Positions 33,205-42,563 of a stretch of DNA of 64,000 nucleotides are shown here, one piece after another (position 1 is the stretch's first letter; every line of letters begins with the position of its first letter). Both the position numbers and the translations under genes were made by a program. The notes under the pieces are model-generated. The model saw only the letters and a list, made by a program, of their open reading frames with translations, ran no database searches and was not told the DNA's origin. Location: positions 67,209-131,208 of the forward strand of contig NZ_JAYWXI010000009.1 in NCBI RefSeq assembly GCF_036016955.1. The letters are read 5' to 3'. Source of the stretch: JAYWXI01 sp036016955. Lineage in GTDB: Bacteria > Bacteroidota > Bacteroidia > Flavobacteriales > Weeksellaceae.

Positions 33205-35304
33205 ATGAAAAAAATAACAATGAGTCTGCTTGCCCTTTCGGGAAGCTTGTTGCTGAATTCATGCGGAACGACCAAAACCACCAAAACCACCAAAACGGTC
33301 CAAACGGAGACGGAGATGGTAGCGGCAAAAACCACTCCGGTGGTGGAAGAAAATGGGATCACCTTGGAATACATGGATCGGAGTGTGCGTCCTCAGGACG
33401 ATTTTTTCAGCTATGTGAACGGAAACTGGTACAAAACTACCGAAATTCCTTCGGATAAAGCTTCTTGGGGTTCTTTTAGTAAGTTACGGGAAGATACGGA
33501 TAATGCTTCTCTTGCCATATTGAATAAGATTCTTTCCGATCGTTTTGAAGACGGCTCCGAAGGTCAGAAGATTCAGGCGCTTTACGGTACGTTTACGGAT
33601 TGGGATAAACGAAATGCCGATGGTCTGACACCGATTAAAGGCGATTTGGCTAAGATTGACGCAATAAAGACGGTGAAGGATTTGCAGAATTATTTGGTGG
33701 GGGCAACCAAAACCCGTGATAATGTATTTTATATGTGGGGGGTTGGTCCGGATATGAAAAATTCGGTGATGAATGCGGTTTATCTTGGAGGTCCGGCACT
33801 TGGCTTGGGTCGGGATTATTATCAAAAGCAGAATGAGGCTAATACCAAAACCTTGGCGGAATACACCAAATTTGTTTCGCAATTGTTGACGGTGCTGGGG
33901 GACAAGCAAGCCGATAAGACGGCTGGGCAGGTGGTGGCTTTTGAGAAAAAGTTGGCCAACCAGTTACTGACCAATGAAGAGAACCGCGATGCGAACCGTC
34001 GTTATAACCCGAGAACCATGCAGGAGTTGAAAGGGCTGGTTAAAACGGTGGATTTACCGTCTTACCTTACTTCTGTTGGCGTTTCGACGGATCGGGTGAT
34101 TGTGGGGGAGATCAAGTATTATGAGAATTTGGACAAAACCCTTACGGCGGCCAATTTACCTTTGATAAAAAGCTATATGAAATACCACCTTTTGCGGGGT
34201 AACTTGGGGAATTTGGATAAAAAAATGGATGAGATTAGTTTTAATTTTTACTCCAAATACCTTCAGGGGCAAAAGGAACAGCGTCCGATGGATAAACGTG
34301 GTTTACAGATGATTAATGGGGTTCTTGGGGAGGCTTTCGGTAAGCTTTATGTGGAAAAATATTTCCCGGCAGAGGCCAAGGCGCAAATGGAAACCTATAT
34401 CGATTATTTGAAAAAGGCGTTTGCTTATCGGATTGATCATTTGGACTGGATGTCTGCCGAAACTAAAAAGAAAGCTCAAGAAAAACTTTCCAAATTTGGG
34501 GTTAAGATTGCCTACCCGGATCAATGGAAGGATTATTCCAAATTGCAGCTGACTTCTTCTAAGGACGGCGGTACTCTTTATGGGAATATGCAGAACGTAA
34601 CGGCTTGGAGCTATCAGAGAAGTTTGGATAAAGTTGGCAAGCCGGTGGATAAGGCCGAATGGGGAATGCCGCCACAGACGGTAAATGCTTATTATAGTGC
34701 TTCCAACAACGAAATTGTGTTTCCTGCAGCGATATTGCAGCCTCCGTTCTTTAATTTTAAGGCGGATCCGGCGGTTAATTTTGGAGGAATTGGTGCGGTG
34801 ATTGGGCACGAGATTTCTCATGGTTTTGATGATGGAGGTTCACGTTTCGATGGGGATGGTAACCTTAAAAACTGGTGGACGGATGCGGACCGCAAGAATT
34901 TTGATGCTAAAGTGGAGCAATTGGCGGCTCAATACGACCGCTACGAGCCTGTGCCGGGAAGTTTTGTGAACGGAAAATTCACCAGTGGTGAAAATATTGG
35001 CGATTTGGGAGGGGTTGCTGTGGCTTATGAGGCTTTGCAAATGTATCTTCGGGATCATGGTAATCCGGGGCTTATTAGTGGTTTTACGCAGGATCAGCGT
35101 TTTTTCCTTAGCTGGGCTACGGTTTGGAGGACGAAATCTACGGATCAGTATGTTCAGAACCAGGTGAAGACGGATCCGCATTCACCGGGGTATTATCGGG
35201 CGTTTGCTCCGCTTCTGAACATTGATGCGTTCCATAACGCTTTCGATACTAAGCCGGGAGATAAAATGTATAAAGCTCCGGAAGAGAGAATCAAAATCTG
35301 GTAA
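33205..35304 (+). CDS. M13 (neprilysin/PepO) metallopeptidase lipoprotein
   Basis: A 699-residue zinc endopeptidase. The signal ends in LLLNSC, so the mature protein is a lipoprotein facing the periplasm or surface; a Thr/Lys-rich linker (KTTKTTKTV) follows. The zinc motif HEISH (535-539, in VIGHEISHGFDD) and the third ligand in ENIGDLGG (near 596) are present, as is NAYYSASNNEIVFPAAIL upstream. Length fits the family. It ends with a good terminator. It degrades oligopeptides; the substrate is unknown. Confidence 0.94.
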   Translation: MKKITMSLLALSGSLLLNSCGTTKTTKTTKTVQTETEMVAAKTTPVVEENGITLEYMDRSVRPQDDFFSYVNGNWYKTTEIPSDKASWGSFSKLREDTDNASLAILNKILSDRFEDGSEGQKIQALYGTFTDWDKRNADGLTPIKGDLAKIDAIKTVKDLQNYLVGATKTRDNVFYMWGVGPDMKNSVMNAVYLGGPALGLGRDYYQKQNEANTKTLAEYTKFVSQLLTVLGDKQADKTAGQVVAFEKKLANQLLTNEENRDANRRYNPRTMQELKGLVKTVDLPSYLTSVGVSTDRVIVGEIKYYENLDKTLTAANLPLIKSYMKYHLLRGNLGNLDKKMDEISFNFYSKYLQGQKEQRPMDKRGLQMINGVLGEAFGKLYVEKYFPAEAKAQMETYIDYLKKAFAYRIDHLDWMSAETKKKAQEKLSKFGVKIAYPDQWKDYSKLQLTSSKDGGTLYGNMQNVTAWSYQRSLDKVGKPVDKAEWGMPPQTVNAYYSASNNEIVFPAAILQPPFFNFKADPAVNFGGIGAVIGHEISHGFDDGGSRFDGDGNLKNWWTDADRKNFDAKVEQLAAQYDRYEPVPGSFVNGKFTSGENIGDLGGVAVAYEALQMYLRDHGNPGLISGFTQDQRFFLSWATVWRTKSTDQYVQNQVKTDPHSPGYYRAFAPLLNIDAFHNAFDTKPGDKMYKAPEERIKIW

Positions 35305-35315
35305 TTGAATGGATT

Positions 35316-35353
35316 TAATCCGCTTTGAAATTTTATTCAAAGCGGATTTTTTT
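35316..35353 (+). terminator. Terminator of the M13 peptidase gene
   Basis: AATCCGCTTTGAA, loop, TTCAAAGCGGATT and a T7 run, 11 nt after the stop. Confidence 0.85.
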
Positions 35354-35507
35354 GTTTGATTTGACTTGACTCCATTGCTAAAAAAAACGATCCAAACATT
35401 CCTGTGAAAGTTTAAAAAGTGAGCGAGGGGTTGTTTTTTTTGAAGAAGTTAGAAGAGTCGAACCCCATAAAAACTGTTAAAAAGTTCGCTTTCCGTTCAA
35501 ATTCCCT

Positions 35508-35515
35508 TAATTTTG
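35508..35515 (+). promoter_or_regulatory. -7 box, leaderless-type promoter
   Basis: TAATTTTG ends 5 nt before ATG 35521, so the mRNA would begin at the start codon. A good -33 box is not evident. Confidence 0.45.
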
Positions 35516-35520
35516 CTTTT

Positions 35521-37113
35521 ATGAAGATTTGTAATCGAAAAACAGTGGCTTTTCTTTTGGCTTCTGCATTGGGTGTTTCTTGTGGGACGCCGCGTAAGGG
35601 TAGCGAAGTGGCGAAGCCTTCCTCGGCTTACCAAACTACCTCAGTTGTTCCTTCGGAAGCAGCCAAACCTCAACCTCAGGCTAAGACGGACGTTTTGGCG
35701 AATTTAAAATTACCGGAGGTTCGGCGGGAGTTTCGTGCGGCTTGGGTAGCAACGGTGGCCAATATCAACTGGCCTTCCAAGAACACGTTGTCTACGGAGG
35801 AGCAGAAGGCGGAAGCGATTGAGATTCTTGATAAGCTGAAAGCGGCCAATTTCAATGCGGTGATTTTTCAAGCGAGACCTTCGGCGGATGCTTTCTACAA
35901 GAGTGATCTTGAACCTTGGTCGTATTTTCTTACCGGCGAGGTGGGAAGGGCGCCCTATCCTTACTATGATCCGTTGGCGTTCTGGATTGAGCAGGCGCAT
36001 TTGAGGGGGATGGAGCTTCACGTTTGGTTGAACCCTTACCGTGCGCACCATACGTCGGGCGGGGCGGTTACGGAACAGAGCATGGCTAAGAAGATGGGGG
36101 AGGCGACTTACAAGCTGCGTAACGGGATGTACTGGATGGATCCTTCCGATGCTAAGGTTCAGGATCATGCTTCGGCGGTTATTCGGGATTTGGTGAGGCG
36201 TTACGATATTGATGCGGTTCATATTGACGATTATTTTTATCCGTATAAGGAGTATAATGGCGGTCGGGATTTTCCCGATACGCGGACTTGGGAGGTTTAT
36301 TCCAAATCTGGCGGAACTTTATCTCGGGCAGATTGGCGTCGGGCGAATGTCAATAAGTTTATTAAGAGGATTCATGAGGAGATTAAAGCGGAAAAACCCT
36401 ACGTTAAGTTTGGGATTTCTCCGTTTGGGATTTGGAAATCGGGATATCCTCAGGGGACGACGGGGCTTTCGCAGTACGATGAGCTTTATGCGGATGCTAA
36501 GCTTTGGCTGAATGAGGGGTGGTGCGATTATTATTCGCCTCAATTGTATTGGAAGGAAGGTGGTGGACAGAGTTTTTCGGCTTTGCTAAAGTGGTGGCAG
36601 CAGGAAAATTATAAGAATGTTCACCTTTGGCCGGGACTTAATACGGTGGGAATTCGCGGGGTGTCGGATAAGACGGCGGAAATTGTGGGGCAAATTCAAA
36701 CGACGCGGGAGTTGGTGCCTCGCAGTTGTGGGGCGGTTCATTACAGTATGGACGGCATTTCTAAAAATCCGTCGATGTTTGCGGCATTGCAGGAGCTTTA
36801 TAAGGAGAAAGCTTTGGTGCCAGCCAGTCCCTGGATTAAGACATCAGCGGTTTTGAAGCCTGAGATTACAGCGAAAAAACAAGGGGCTTCCGTTCATGTT
36901 TCGTGGCTTTCGAGGGATGAAGCACAGGTGAGGCATTGGATTCTTTATGCGCAATACGGAACACACTGGGAGACGGAGTTGTTGGATCGGGTGGTGGACA
37001 CACGGTTGTTGCCGATGACTAAATCGGGGCAAACGCTTAAGGTGGTAGCGCTTAGGGCGGTAGACCGACTTTCCAACGAAAGCGACTATGCGGCGTTAAA
37101 AGTTTCTAACTAA
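35521..37113 (+). CDS. GHL10-type glycosyl-hydrolase-like lipoprotein
   Basis: Starting at ATG 35521 it is 530 residues: a lipoprotein signal (FLLASALGVSC, lipobox Cys at 20), a low-complexity linker, and the GHL10 (DUF187) barrel at about 65-400. Typical parts are REFRAAWVATVANINWP, FNAVIFQARPSADAFY, LHVWLNPYRAHH and HIDDYFYPY. The enzyme is expected at the cell surface or periplasm and probably acts on a glycan; relatives are poorly defined. The start is preferred over an upstream in-frame ATG because the -7 box lies between them. The C-terminal 80 residues are beta-rich. Confidence 0.88.
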   Translation: MKICNRKTVAFLLASALGVSCGTPRKGSEVAKPSSAYQTTSVVPSEAAKPQPQAKTDVLANLKLPEVRREFRAAWVATVANINWPSKNTLSTEEQKAEAIEILDKLKAANFNAVIFQARPSADAFYKSDLEPWSYFLTGEVGRAPYPYYDPLAFWIEQAHLRGMELHVWLNPYRAHHTSGGAVTEQSMAKKMGEATYKLRNGMYWMDPSDAKVQDHASAVIRDLVRRYDIDAVHIDDYFYPYKEYNGGRDFPDTRTWEVYSKSGGTLSRADWRRANVNKFIKRIHEEIKAEKPYVKFGISPFGIWKSGYPQGTTGLSQYDELYADAKLWLNEGWCDYYSPQLYWKEGGGQSFSALLKWWQQENYKNVHLWPGLNTVGIRGVSDKTAEIVGQIQTTRELVPRSCGAVHYSMDGISKNPSMFAALQELYKEKALVPASPWIKTSAVLKPEITAKKQGASVHVSWLSRDEAQVRHWILYAQYGTHWETELLDRVVDTRLLPMTKSGQTLKVVALRAVDRLSNESDYAALKVSN

Positions 37114-37234
37114 CAGGGTTTGTCATTGCTTTATTTTTGGCTGGAAGTTTATTTATGGTATAAAATCTTTTTTATTCGGATATTATTTGTACCTTGCGGC
37201 CGTTATTTAAAAAGAAATCAATTAATGTTCTGCG

Positions 37235-37269
37235 TTTGTTGACTTTCCTATTTATTTAATTTCAACAAA
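37235..37269 (+). promoter_or_regulatory. Leader hairpin of the RRM gene
   Basis: TTTGTTGA (37235-37242) pairs with TCAACAAA (37262-37269), 10 nt before the start codon. A weak stem so close to the start could change access with temperature. The role is a guess. Confidence 0.35.
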
Positions 37270-37279
37270 CATTTTTATT

Positions 37280-37576
37280 ATGAACATTTTTATTTCAAAT
37301 CTCAACTACTCTACGGTTGAGTCCGAGCTTCAAGCGTTGTTCGAGAATTACGGTGATGTGCAATCTGCAAAGATTATTATGGATAGGGAAACCGGTCGTA
37401 GCCGTGGGTTTGGTTTTGTGGAGATGCCCAGCAATAGCGAGGCTAACCGTGCGATAGAGGAGCTTAATCAGCAGGAGTTTAAGCAGAAAGTGCTTAACGT
37501 GTCCGAAGCTAGGCCGCGGGAAGAAAGACCGAGAACTTTTGGTTATTCGGGATTTCGTGGAGAGCGAAGAGGCTAA
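37280..37576 (+). CDS. RNA recognition motif (RRM) protein
   Basis: A 98-residue single-RRM protein. RNP2 is NIFISNLNY (residues 2-10) and RNP1 is RSRGFGFVEM (about 41-50), followed by an RG-rich tail (EARPREERPRTFGYSGFRG). It binds single-stranded RNA. Such small RRM proteins are common in Bacteroidota and cyanobacteria and are often cold-induced. The A/T-rich leader of about 80 nt with a hairpin may carry that control. It ends at a bidirectional terminator shared with prfC. Confidence 0.93.
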   Translation: MNIFISNLNYSTVESELQALFENYGDVQSAKIIMDRETGRSRGFGFVEMPSNSEANRAIEELNQQEFKQKVLNVSEARPREERPRTFGYSGFRGERRG

Positions 37577-37622
37577 TGTTTGGCGATAAATCTTAAGGCT
37601 TTCGGGCTGGCTGGATAAAATA

Positions 37623-37655
37623 AAAAACTTCAGAAATTATTTCTGAAGTTTTTTT
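37623..37655. terminator. Bidirectional terminator (RRM gene / prfC)
   Basis: AAAAAACTTCAGAA, ATTA, TTTCTGAAGTTTTTTT between convergent genes; A- and T-runs on the two sides serve both strands. Confidence 0.85.
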
Positions 37656-37674
37656 GTTTTTTACCCTCGTTTCA

Positions 37675-39273
37675 CTACTGAGGAGAGTTAAATTCACTGA
37701 TAAAATGGAGTTTGATATTAGGGAATTTTTCCTGAGTCATGTGAATGGTGAAGGAGGAATCCGCCAAAAAGACCAGTTGGTTGTATTTGTCTCGGGCGAG
37801 AAACCTTTGCTTTAATTTTGCAAATTCTTTGAATTCTTCTGACTTTTCGTCGGCTTCTACCCAGCAGGCTTTGTGGATGGAAAGCGGTTCGTAAGAGCAT
37901 TTGGCTCCGTATTCGTGCTCCAATCGGTATTGGATAACCTCGTATTGGAGGGCGCCTACGGTTCCGATGATTTTTCTTCCGTTCATTTCCAGGGTGAAGA
38001 GCTGGGCAACGCCTTCGTCCATGAGTTGGTCGATGCCTTTGGCCAGTTGTTTTGCTTTCAGAGGATCGTCGTTATTGATGTAGCGGAAATGTTCGGGGGA
38101 AAAGTTCGGGATGCCTTTGAAGTTTAGTTTTTCGCCGGCGGTAAGGGTGTCTCCAATTCGGAAGTTCCCCGTATCGTGAAGGCCGACAATATCGCCGGGG
38201 AAACTTTCGTCCACGACTTCTTTTTTGTCTGCAAAAAAGGCATTGGGAGAGGCAAATTTCATTTTTTTGCCTTCTCTTACCAGCAGGTAGTTTTCGTTTC
38301 TTTTGAAGGTTCCCGAAACAATTTTAACAAAGGCAAGGCGGTCGCGGTGTTTGGGATCCATGTTGGCATGAATTTTAAAAACAAAACCGGTGAAGTTTTT
38401 TTCATCGGGTTTTACCTCACGCACGTCAGAGGCTTTGGGCTGGGGCATTGGAGCGATTTCGATAAAGGCGTCGAGCAGCTCTCTTACCCCGAAATTATTA
38501 AGTGCCGAACCAAAGAAAACCGGTTGGAGTTTGCCATCCATGTAGTCCTGACGGTTAAATTCAGGGTAGATGGTTTCGACCAGTTCCAGTTCTTCCCGAA
38601 GTGTGGCGGAGGCTTTTTCGCCGAGAAGTTTATCGACTTCGGGCGATTGAAGGTCGTCGATTTTGACGGATTGTCCTACTTTTTGTTTTTTTTCTTCCAA
38701 GAAGAATTCGATGTTCTTTTCCCAAAGGTTATAAATGCCTTGAAAGTCGCTTCCCATACCGATCGGCAGGGATAGCGGAGTAACGGTAAGTCCCAGTTTT
38801 TGTTCCACTTCGTCGAGCAGGTCAAAGGCGTCTTTTCCTTCTCGGTCCAGTTTGTTGATGAATACCAACATCGGGATGTTTCGCATACGGCAGACCTGAA
38901 CCAACTTTTCGGTTTGTTCTTCCACCCCTTTTGCGACGTCAATCACTACGATTACTGAATCAACCGCCGTGAGCGTGCGGTAGGTGTCTTCTGCAAAGTC
39001 TTTGTGCCCCGGGGTATCCAGGATATTAATTTTATACCCCTTGTATTCAAAAGCCAAGACCGAGGTAGCCACGGAGATTCCTCTTTGTCTTTCGATTTCC
39101 ATGAAGTCGGAGGTGGCGCCTTTTTTTATTTTGTTGGATTTTACGGCACCAGCTTCCTGAATGGCTCCCCCAAAGAGAAGGAGTTTTTCGGTAAGGGTGG
39201 TTTTCCCGGCATCGGGGTGAGAGATGATGCCGAAAGTTTTACGTTTCTGTATTTCTTTTAATAAATCGGACAT
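37675..39273 (-). CDS. prfC: Peptide chain release factor 3
   Basis: A 532-residue translational GTPase that removes RF1/RF2 from ribosomes after peptide release. The G motifs are SHPDAGKTTLTE (G1), RGISVATS (G2), DTPGHKDF (G3) and NKLDREG (G4). Domains 2 and 3 follow to the C-terminus, with the family tail FKEFAKLKQRFLARDKYNQL. Length fits RF3 and not EF-G. It is convergent with the RRM gene and divergent from the CPBP protease gene. Confidence 0.96.
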   Translation of the reverse strand: MSDLLKEIQKRKTFGIISHPDAGKTTLTEKLLLFGGAIQEAGAVKSNKIKKGATSDFMEIERQRGISVATSVLAFEYKGYKINILDTPGHKDFAEDTYRTLTAVDSVIVVIDVAKGVEEQTEKLVQVCRMRNIPMLVFINKLDREGKDAFDLLDEVEQKLGLTVTPLSLPIGMGSDFQGIYNLWEKNIEFFLEEKKQKVGQSVKIDDLQSPEVDKLLGEKASATLREELELVETIYPEFNRQDYMDGKLQPVFFGSALNNFGVRELLDAFIEIAPMPQPKASDVREVKPDEKNFTGFVFKIHANMDPKHRDRLAFVKIVSGTFKRNENYLLVREGKKMKFASPNAFFADKKEVVDESFPGDIVGLHDTGNFRIGDTLTAGEKLNFKGIPNFSPEHFRYINNDDPLKAKQLAKGIDQLMDEGVAQLFTLEMNGRKIIGTVGALQYEVIQYRLEHEYGAKCSYEPLSIHKACWVEADEKSEEFKEFAKLKQRFLARDKYNQLVFLADSSFTIHMTQEKFPNIKLHFISEFNSPQ

Positions 39274-39344
39274 AGCAAAGTTTATGGGCGCAAAAATCGT
39301 GATTTTTACCGAGATTAAAAAACGGGGCAGGTTTTGTTTTTTTA

Positions 39345-39352
39345 TATCTTTG
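39345..39352 (+). promoter_or_regulatory. -7 box before the CPBP gene
   Basis: TATCTTTG, 20 nt before ATG 39373; it excludes the upstream in-frame ATG at 39334 as the start. Confidence 0.5.
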
Positions 39353-39372
39353 CCTTCGTTACATTTAGTTGC

Positions 39373-40212
39373 ATGAACAAATCAAAACATCGGCCGTTGC
39401 CTCGTTATACGTTTGGCTGGTTGGAAGGGCTGGTTCTTTTCGGAGGGGCATTTGTGCCTGCTTTGGGCTTTTCGTTTGTGGAGGCTTTGAGCTTAATGGT
39501 TTTCCATCGTTCGGTTCAGTATAATGATTATTTCGTGATTCTGAGTACTTTGGCCATGTGGATCGGAGCGATTGGGGCTTTTGATTACTTTGTTTGCCGT
39601 AAGCAGACGGGGCAGCGGCTGAGGTTTAATTTTTCTACCCGTAATTTTTCCACGTACGCCATGATTTTTCCGATGATGTTCGGGATGATGCTGGTTTCGG
39701 AGTTTGTAACGACGCTCATTCCCACGCAGGGGCTTTTCTTTGGCAGGATGTACGCTTTTTTTTCCCAATTAATGGCTCAGATTTCGGGAAGCCCTTTGAG
39801 GATGGTCGTGCTGGCGGTGATTGTTGCTCCTATTTTTGAAGAAATGGTTTTTCGGGGTATTATTCAGAAAGGGCTTATCAATAAAGGGATGAATCCTCGG
39901 CGGGCGATTGGGATTGCGGCGTTGATTTTTGGTTTGGTTCACGGGAATCCGTGGCAATTGGTCGGAGCCGTGCTTTTGGGGTATGTGTTGGGATTGGTTT
40001 ATTACAAGACTAAATCTTTATTAATGCCTATTTTGCTTCATGCCTTTAATAATGGAGTGGCGGTGGCTTTGCTTATGGTTGGGGATTCGGAACGTTTTTC
40101 GGATAGCTTTGGACTTTCGCGGTATGTAATTTTAGGGGCGGGGCTTTTAATTTTTGCGGTATTTTATTATTTATTCATTTATAAATTTGATATTCATCAT
40201 TCAGACTCATGA
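39373..40212 (+). CDS. CPBP family intramembrane protease
   Basis: About 279 residues with eight or so membrane helices. The three ABI/CAAX motifs are present: EEMVFRG (glutamates of the active site), FGLVHGNPWQ and LLHAFNNG. These enzymes cut prenylated or other membrane-linked peptides; the substrate here is unknown. The gene is coupled to rdgB by a 4-base overlap (ATGA at 40209). The chosen start at 39373 (MNKSKHRPLPRYTF) follows from the promoter box at 39345. Confidence 0.86.
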   Translation: MNKSKHRPLPRYTFGWLEGLVLFGGAFVPALGFSFVEALSLMVFHRSVQYNDYFVILSTLAMWIGAIGAFDYFVCRKQTGQRLRFNFSTRNFSTYAMIFPMMFGMMLVSEFVTTLIPTQGLFFGRMYAFFSQLMAQISGSPLRMVVLAVIVAPIFEEMVFRGIIQKGLINKGMNPRRAIGIAALIFGLVHGNPWQLVGAVLLGYVLGLVYYKTKSLLMPILLHAFNNGVAVALLMVGDSERFSDSFGLSRYVILGAGLLIFAVFYYLFIYKFDIHHSDS

Positions 40213-40796
40213 CGGAATTATTGGTAGCGACGCATAATGCGCACAAAAAAGAGGAAATCCAGCAGATGTTGGGCGAAGGTTTTTGGGTTCGGTCTCTTGC
40301 GGACTACGATTTGCATGAAGAAATCGTGGAAGACGGAAATACGTTTAGCGAAAATGCTAAAATTAAGGCCAAATATTGTTTTGAGAAGACAGGGATTCCG
40401 AGTTTGGGGGACGATTCCGGTTTGGTGGTGGAAGCTTTGGATGGGCGTCCCGGGATTTTTTCGGCGCGTTATGCCGGGGATCATGATTTCGGTAAGAATA
40501 TTGCCAAAGTGTTGGAGGAGATGAATGGGAAGACAAATCGGCGGGCTTATTTTGTGACGGTACTTTGTTATTATTCCGAGGCGGGTGCTTCTTATTTTGA
40601 AGGGCGGGTTTATGGGAATTTGTTGGCTGAAAACAAAGGGCATAAGGGCTTTGGGTACGATCCGATTTTTGTTCCTGAAGGGCACGAGATTACCTTTGCG
40701 CAGATGGAAGCCGAAGAGAAAAATCAGATCAGCCACCGGCGTCGGGCGATGGATGATTTCTTGATGTTTTTGGCTTCAAAGGAGTCCGAAAAATAA
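40209..40796 (+). CDS. rdgB: XTP/dITP pyrophosphatase
   Basis: A 195-residue enzyme that hydrolyses non-canonical purine triphosphates (ITP, XTP) to keep them out of nucleic acids. Motifs are ATHNAHKKEEI near the start, GDDSGLVVEALDGRPG, FSARYAG and FGYDPIFVPEG. Length fits the Ham1/RdgB family. Its start overlaps the end of the CPBP gene, and rnz follows under its own promoter. Confidence 0.95.
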   Translation: MTELLVATHNAHKKEEIQQMLGEGFWVRSLADYDLHEEIVEDGNTFSENAKIKAKYCFEKTGIPSLGDDSGLVVEALDGRPGIFSARYAGDHDFGKNIAKVLEEMNGKTNRRAYFVTVLCYYSEAGASYFEGRVYGNLLAENKGHKGFGYDPIFVPEGHEITFAQMEAEEKNQISHRRRAMDDFLMFLASKESEK

Positions 40797-40827
40797 AGAT
40801 AGCGGTCGGCTTCTATTCTTAATTTGT

Positions 40828-40835
40828 TACCTTTG
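40828..40835 (+). promoter_or_regulatory. -7 box, leaderless-type promoter of rnz
   Basis: TACCTTTG ends 5 nt before the TTG at 40841. Confidence 0.5.
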
Positions 40836-40840
40836 CGTTA

Positions 40841-41785
40841 TTGTTTAATGGATTAAATATTAGTTTATTGGGAACTTATCTTACGATTTTGGGGTTTAAT
40901 TCGGCTATACCGACGGTTAATTCTTCACCGACGGCTCAGTTGTTGGAGATGGAAGAGCGTCATTTTCTCATCGATTGCGGGGAGGGGACGCAGGTTCAGC
41001 TTCGTAAGGCAAAAGCCCGTTTTTCTAAGATTAACCATATTTTTATTTCGCATCTTCATGGGGATCATTGTTTCGGTTTGCCGGGGCTGATTGCCAGTTT
41101 TCGTTTGTTGGGTCGGGAAACGCCGCTTCATGTTTACGGGCCCAAGGGAATTAAGGAAATGCTGGAAACGATTTTTCGTTTGACTGAAACGCATCAGGGG
41201 TTTGAGGTGGTTTACCACGAGTTGGACAAGACTTATTCGGAGAAAATATACGAAGACAAGAGGGTTGAGGTTTATACGATTCCTTTGGATCATCGGATTT
41301 ATTGCAACGGGTATCTTTTTCGGGAAAAGCCTAAGGAGAGGCATTTGAATATGGAGGAGATAACCAAGTATCCGGAAATTCAGGTTTGCGATTATCAGCA
41401 TTTGAAAAACGGAAAAGATTTTGTTCTCAGCGACGGCTATGTGCTAAAGAATGAGCATTTAACGCATCCGGCTTCGCCGTCGGTTTCTTATGCTTTTTGC
41501 AGTGATACGCGGTATTTGGAATCGGTGGTTCCCATCATCCGGGAGGTGGATGTTTTGTATCATGAGTCTACTTTTTTACACGATTTAAAAGAAATGGCAG
41601 ACTATACGGGGCATACTACGGCATTAGAGGCGGCGCGCATTGCGAAGCAGGCGCAGGTCGGGAAATTGATTTTGGGGCATTTTTCCAATCGTTATTCGGA
41701 TCTTTCGGTATTTACGGAGGAGGCTCGGCGTGTTTTTCCCAACACGGTTTTGCCGGTTCAATTGGAGCCGGTTCGTATAGGTTAG
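40841..41785 (+). CDS. rnz: Ribonuclease Z
   Basis: A 314-residue metallo-beta-lactamase-fold endonuclease that trims tRNA 3' ends. The zinc motif is HLHGDHCFGLPG, and further ligands lie in FCSDTRY and LGHFSNRYSD. CCA is not encoded in either tRNA here, consistent with a need for 3' trimming and CCA addition. No in-frame ATG precedes the conserved start (YLTILGFNSAIPT); TTG at 40841 or TTG at 40868 must be used. The promoter box 5 nt before 40841 favours the first. Confidence 0.93.
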   Translation: MFNGLNISLLGTYLTILGFNSAIPTVNSSPTAQLLEMEERHFLIDCGEGTQVQLRKAKARFSKINHIFISHLHGDHCFGLPGLIASFRLLGRETPLHVYGPKGIKEMLETIFRLTETHQGFEVVYHELDKTYSEKIYEDKRVEVYTIPLDHRIYCNGYLFREKPKERHLNMEEITKYPEIQVCDYQHLKNGKDFVLSDGYVLKNEHLTHPASPSVSYAFCSDTRYLESVVPIIREVDVLYHESTFLHDLKEMADYTGHTTALEAARIAKQAQVGKLILGHFSNRYSDLSVFTEEARRVFPNTVLPVQLEPVRIG

Positions 41786-41798
41786 TTTTCTATTTCTC

Positions 41799-42563
41799 AT
41801 GACTTTAACGGAGCTAAAGGATTTTTTGGACGAGAAAGCGGATTGTTATAATCATCCGGATTTTATTTTGGAGGATCCGATTCAAATTCCTCATCGTTTT
41901 TCGTTGCGGCAGGACGTAGAGATTTCGGCTTTTCTTACGGCGACTATTGCGTGGGGTAACCGCAAATCCATTATTAAGTCTGCGGAGAAGCTGTTGGATT
42001 ACATGGGGCATTCGCCTTATGATTTTGTTGTTCATTCCCGCGAGTCCGACTGGGCTTTTTTTGAGGGGAAGCCTCTTCACCGAACGTTTAATGGGGATGA
42101 TTTGGCTCAGTTTATCCGAAATCTTCAGCGGCTTTACTCGGCTCAGGAAAGTTTGGAAGCGTATTTTCTTCTTCAGGAAGGGGAGGTGAATTTTTACCAT
42201 TCGCTGCATCGTTTTAGGGAAGCTTTTCTCGGGGGGGAGCCGCACCGCTGCGCTAAGCATGTTAGTTCTACGTATAAGAATGCTTCGGCTAAACGCCTGA
42301 TGATGTTTTTGCGTTGGATGGTTCGTCGGGATCGTCGTGGGGTGGATTTTGGCTTATGGCAAAGGCTTGATCCGAAATATTTATCGGTTCCTTTGGATGT
42401 CCATACGGGCACTATTTCCCGCAAGCTGAACCTCATCCGCCGTAAACAAAACGATTGGAAAACGGTGGAGGAGTTGGATGAGGTTTTGCGCAAAATGGAC
42501 GCTTCAGACCCGGCAAAATACGATTTTGCCTTGTTTGGACTTGGGGTGAGCGGGATGTTTTAG
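41799..42563 (+). CDS. TIGR02757 family protein
   Basis: A 254-residue conserved Bacteroidota protein of the TIGR02757 (DUF2400) family. Visible parts are ISAFLTATIAWGNRKSIIKS, YDFVVHSRESDW, KRLMMFLRWMVRRDRRGVDF and the end KYDFALFGLGVSGMF. The helical layout and the late HTGTISRKL segment recall helix-hairpin-helix DNA glycosylase folds, but the function is unknown. It lies 13 nt after rnz and overlaps the convergent antiporter gene by 4 bases. Confidence 0.85.
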   Translation: MTLTELKDFLDEKADCYNHPDFILEDPIQIPHRFSLRQDVEISAFLTATIAWGNRKSIIKSAEKLLDYMGHSPYDFVVHSRESDWAFFEGKPLHRTFNGDDLAQFIRNLQRLYSAQESLEAYFLLQEGEVNFYHSLHRFREAFLGGEPHRCAKHVSSTYKNASAKRLMMFLRWMVRRDRRGVDFGLWQRLDPKYLSVPLDVHTGTISRKLNLIRRKQNDWKTVEELDEVLRKMDASDPAKYDFALFGLGVSGMF

